Origin: Betaproteobacteria bacterium
GTDB lineage: Bacteria > Pseudomonadota > Gammaproteobacteria > Burkholderiales > Burkholderiaceae_C
Length of the DNA: 14,386 nucleotides
Reading direction: 5' to 3'
Assembly (NCBI GenBank): GCA_009918225.1
Contig: RGEP01000025.1
Location: 1-14,386 of the forward strand
The position numbers and the translations under genes are program-made. Below the pieces are notes generated by a model. It saw only the letters and a program-made list of their open reading frames with translations, did not search any database and was not told where the DNA came from. Positions 13,548 through 14,386 of this stretch are shown in pieces. Within the stretch, counting starts at the first letter, position 1. Every line of letters begins with the position of its first letter.

Positions 13548-14386
13548 ATGACTGCTTCGACCCAACACGCTCAAGTTCTGATCCTGGGCTCCGGCCCTGC
13601 CGGCTACACCGCCGCCATCTATGCCGCCCGCGCCAACCTCAAGCCCATGCTGGTCACCGGCTTGGCCCAAGGCGGACAGCTCATGACCACCACGGAAGTG
13701 GACAACTGGCCGGCCGATGTGATGGGCGTTCAGGGACCGGAGTTGATGCAGCGCTTTCAGCAGCACGCCGAGCGCTTTAACACCCAAATCGTCTTCGACC
13801 ACATCCACACCGTCGACCTGTCGCAGCGCCCGTTTCGATTGACGGGCGACAGTGGCAGCTACACCTGTGACGCCTTGATCATCGCCACCGGCGCCAGTGC
13901 GAAGTACCTGGGTCTGCCCAGCGAGACCGCCTTCATGGGCCGTGGGGTGAGCGGCTGCGCCACCTGCGACGGCTTCTTCTACCGGGGCCAAGAGGTGTGC
14001 GTGGTGGGCGGCGGCAACACGGCCGTGGAAGAGGCGCTGTACCTGTCGAACATCGCCAGCAAGGTGCATCTGATCCACCGCCGCGACAAGTTCCGAGCTG
14101 AAGCCATCATGGTGGACAAGCTGCACCAGAAGGTGACCGAGGGCAAGATGCAGCTGCATCTGTGGAACACCCTGGACGAGGTGCTGGGCGATGCCAGCGG
14201 CGTCACCGGGGTGCGCATCAAGAGCACCCAAGACGGCACAACACAGGACCTGAAGCTGCAAGGCTGCTTCATCGCCATCGGCCATCAGCCCAACACCGAC
14301 ATCTTCAAGGGCCAGTTGGACATGAAAGACGGCTACCTGATCACACGATCGGGCCTGGCCGGCATGGCCACCATGACCAGCGTGCC
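13548..14386 (+). CDS. trxB: Thioredoxin reductase (partial, C-terminus beyond the window)
   Basis: TrxB is a homodimeric FAD enzyme that uses NADPH to reduce thioredoxin in the cytoplasm. The window holds the first 279 complete codons of a protein usually about 315-320 residues long; the frame is still open at the end. The FAD-binding GSGPAGYTAAIYAARA is at residues 14-29, with a GGQLMTTTEVDNWP stretch at 42-55. The redox-active disulfide is CATC (C137/C140), followed by the NADPH-binding GGGNTAVEEALYL (154-166) and HRRDKFRAE. GCFIAIGHQPNT returns to the FAD domain. ATG at 13548 is the start, with an unusual Thr/Gln-rich leader MTASTQHAQV before the first strand. No Shine-Dalgarno is visible. 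It is divergent from the Crp/Fnr-type regulator. Confidence 0.95.
   Translation, partial: MTASTQHAQVLILGSGPAGYTAAIYAARANLKPMLVTGLAQGGQLMTTTEVDNWPADVMGVQGPELMQRFQQHAERFNTQIVFDHIHTVDLSQRPFRLTGDSGSYTCDALIIATGASAKYLGLPSETAFMGRGVSGCATCDGFFYRGQEVCVVGGGNTAVEEALYLSNIASKVHLIHRRDKFRAEAIMVDKLHQKVTEGKMQLHLWNTLDEVLGDASGVTGVRIKSTQDGTTQDLKLQGCFIAIGHQPNTDIFKGQLDMKDGYLITRSGLAGMATMTSV

Overview
The window looks like a chromosomal housekeeping stretch of a high-GC betaproteobacterium (G+C about two thirds by eye). The best match from memory is order Burkholderiales, family Comamonadaceae (Hydrogenophaga/Acidovorax/Rhodoferax-like). This rests on protein flavour, on the neighbourhood trxB <-> ftsK-lolA-rarA, and on the 2Fe-2S/FAD reductase usually named CDP-6-deoxy-delta-3,4-glucoseen reductase in this group. 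No database search was possible. Coding density is very high: the largest gap is 185 bases, and no gene-free stretch reaches 300 bases. I see no insertion sequence, prophage, CRISPR array or toxin-antitoxin pair.

Layout: (1) 1-435, minus: the first 145 codons of a lipoprotein that resembles an S41 (C-terminal-processing-like) peptidase, cut by the window edge. (2) 621-3277, plus: valS, broken by an internal deletion of about 220 bases plus a frame change, which removes most of the anticodon-binding helical domain. (3) 3376-4242, plus: galU. (4) 5429-4253, minus: cysM-tusA, a small sulfur-metabolism pair convergent with galU. (5) 5524-5608, plus: tRNA-Leu(CAA) with encoded CCA, followed by a rhomboid-family membrane protease (5658-6254). 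(6) 7131-6235, minus: an SDR-like NAD-binding protein that overlaps the rhomboid tail to tail by 20 bases and sits back to back with (7) 7169-8194, plus: a ferredoxin/FAD/NAD reductase. (8) 13374-8235, minus: a compact run crp/fnr-like regulator, ftsK, lolA, rarA. (9) 13548 to the window end, plus: trxB, cut by the edge and divergent from the regulator.

How the genes work together: ftsK (chromosome segregation), lolA (lipoprotein transport) and rarA (replication-fork maintenance) are packed with 4-base gaps or overlaps and are probably co-transcribed. The Crp/Fnr-type regulator lies just upstream of ftsK on the same strand. CysM and TusA both handle reduced sulfur. GalU makes UDP-glucose for envelope polysaccharides.

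I did not find an obviously new defence or mobile system. The two points most worth following are the valS lesion, because ValRS is essential and the lesion is either an assembly error or implies a second source of ValRS, and a recurring arrangement in which an AT-rich -10-like hexamer ends 6-7 bases before the ATG of four genes that lack a Shine-Dalgarno sequence, which would fit leaderless transcripts.
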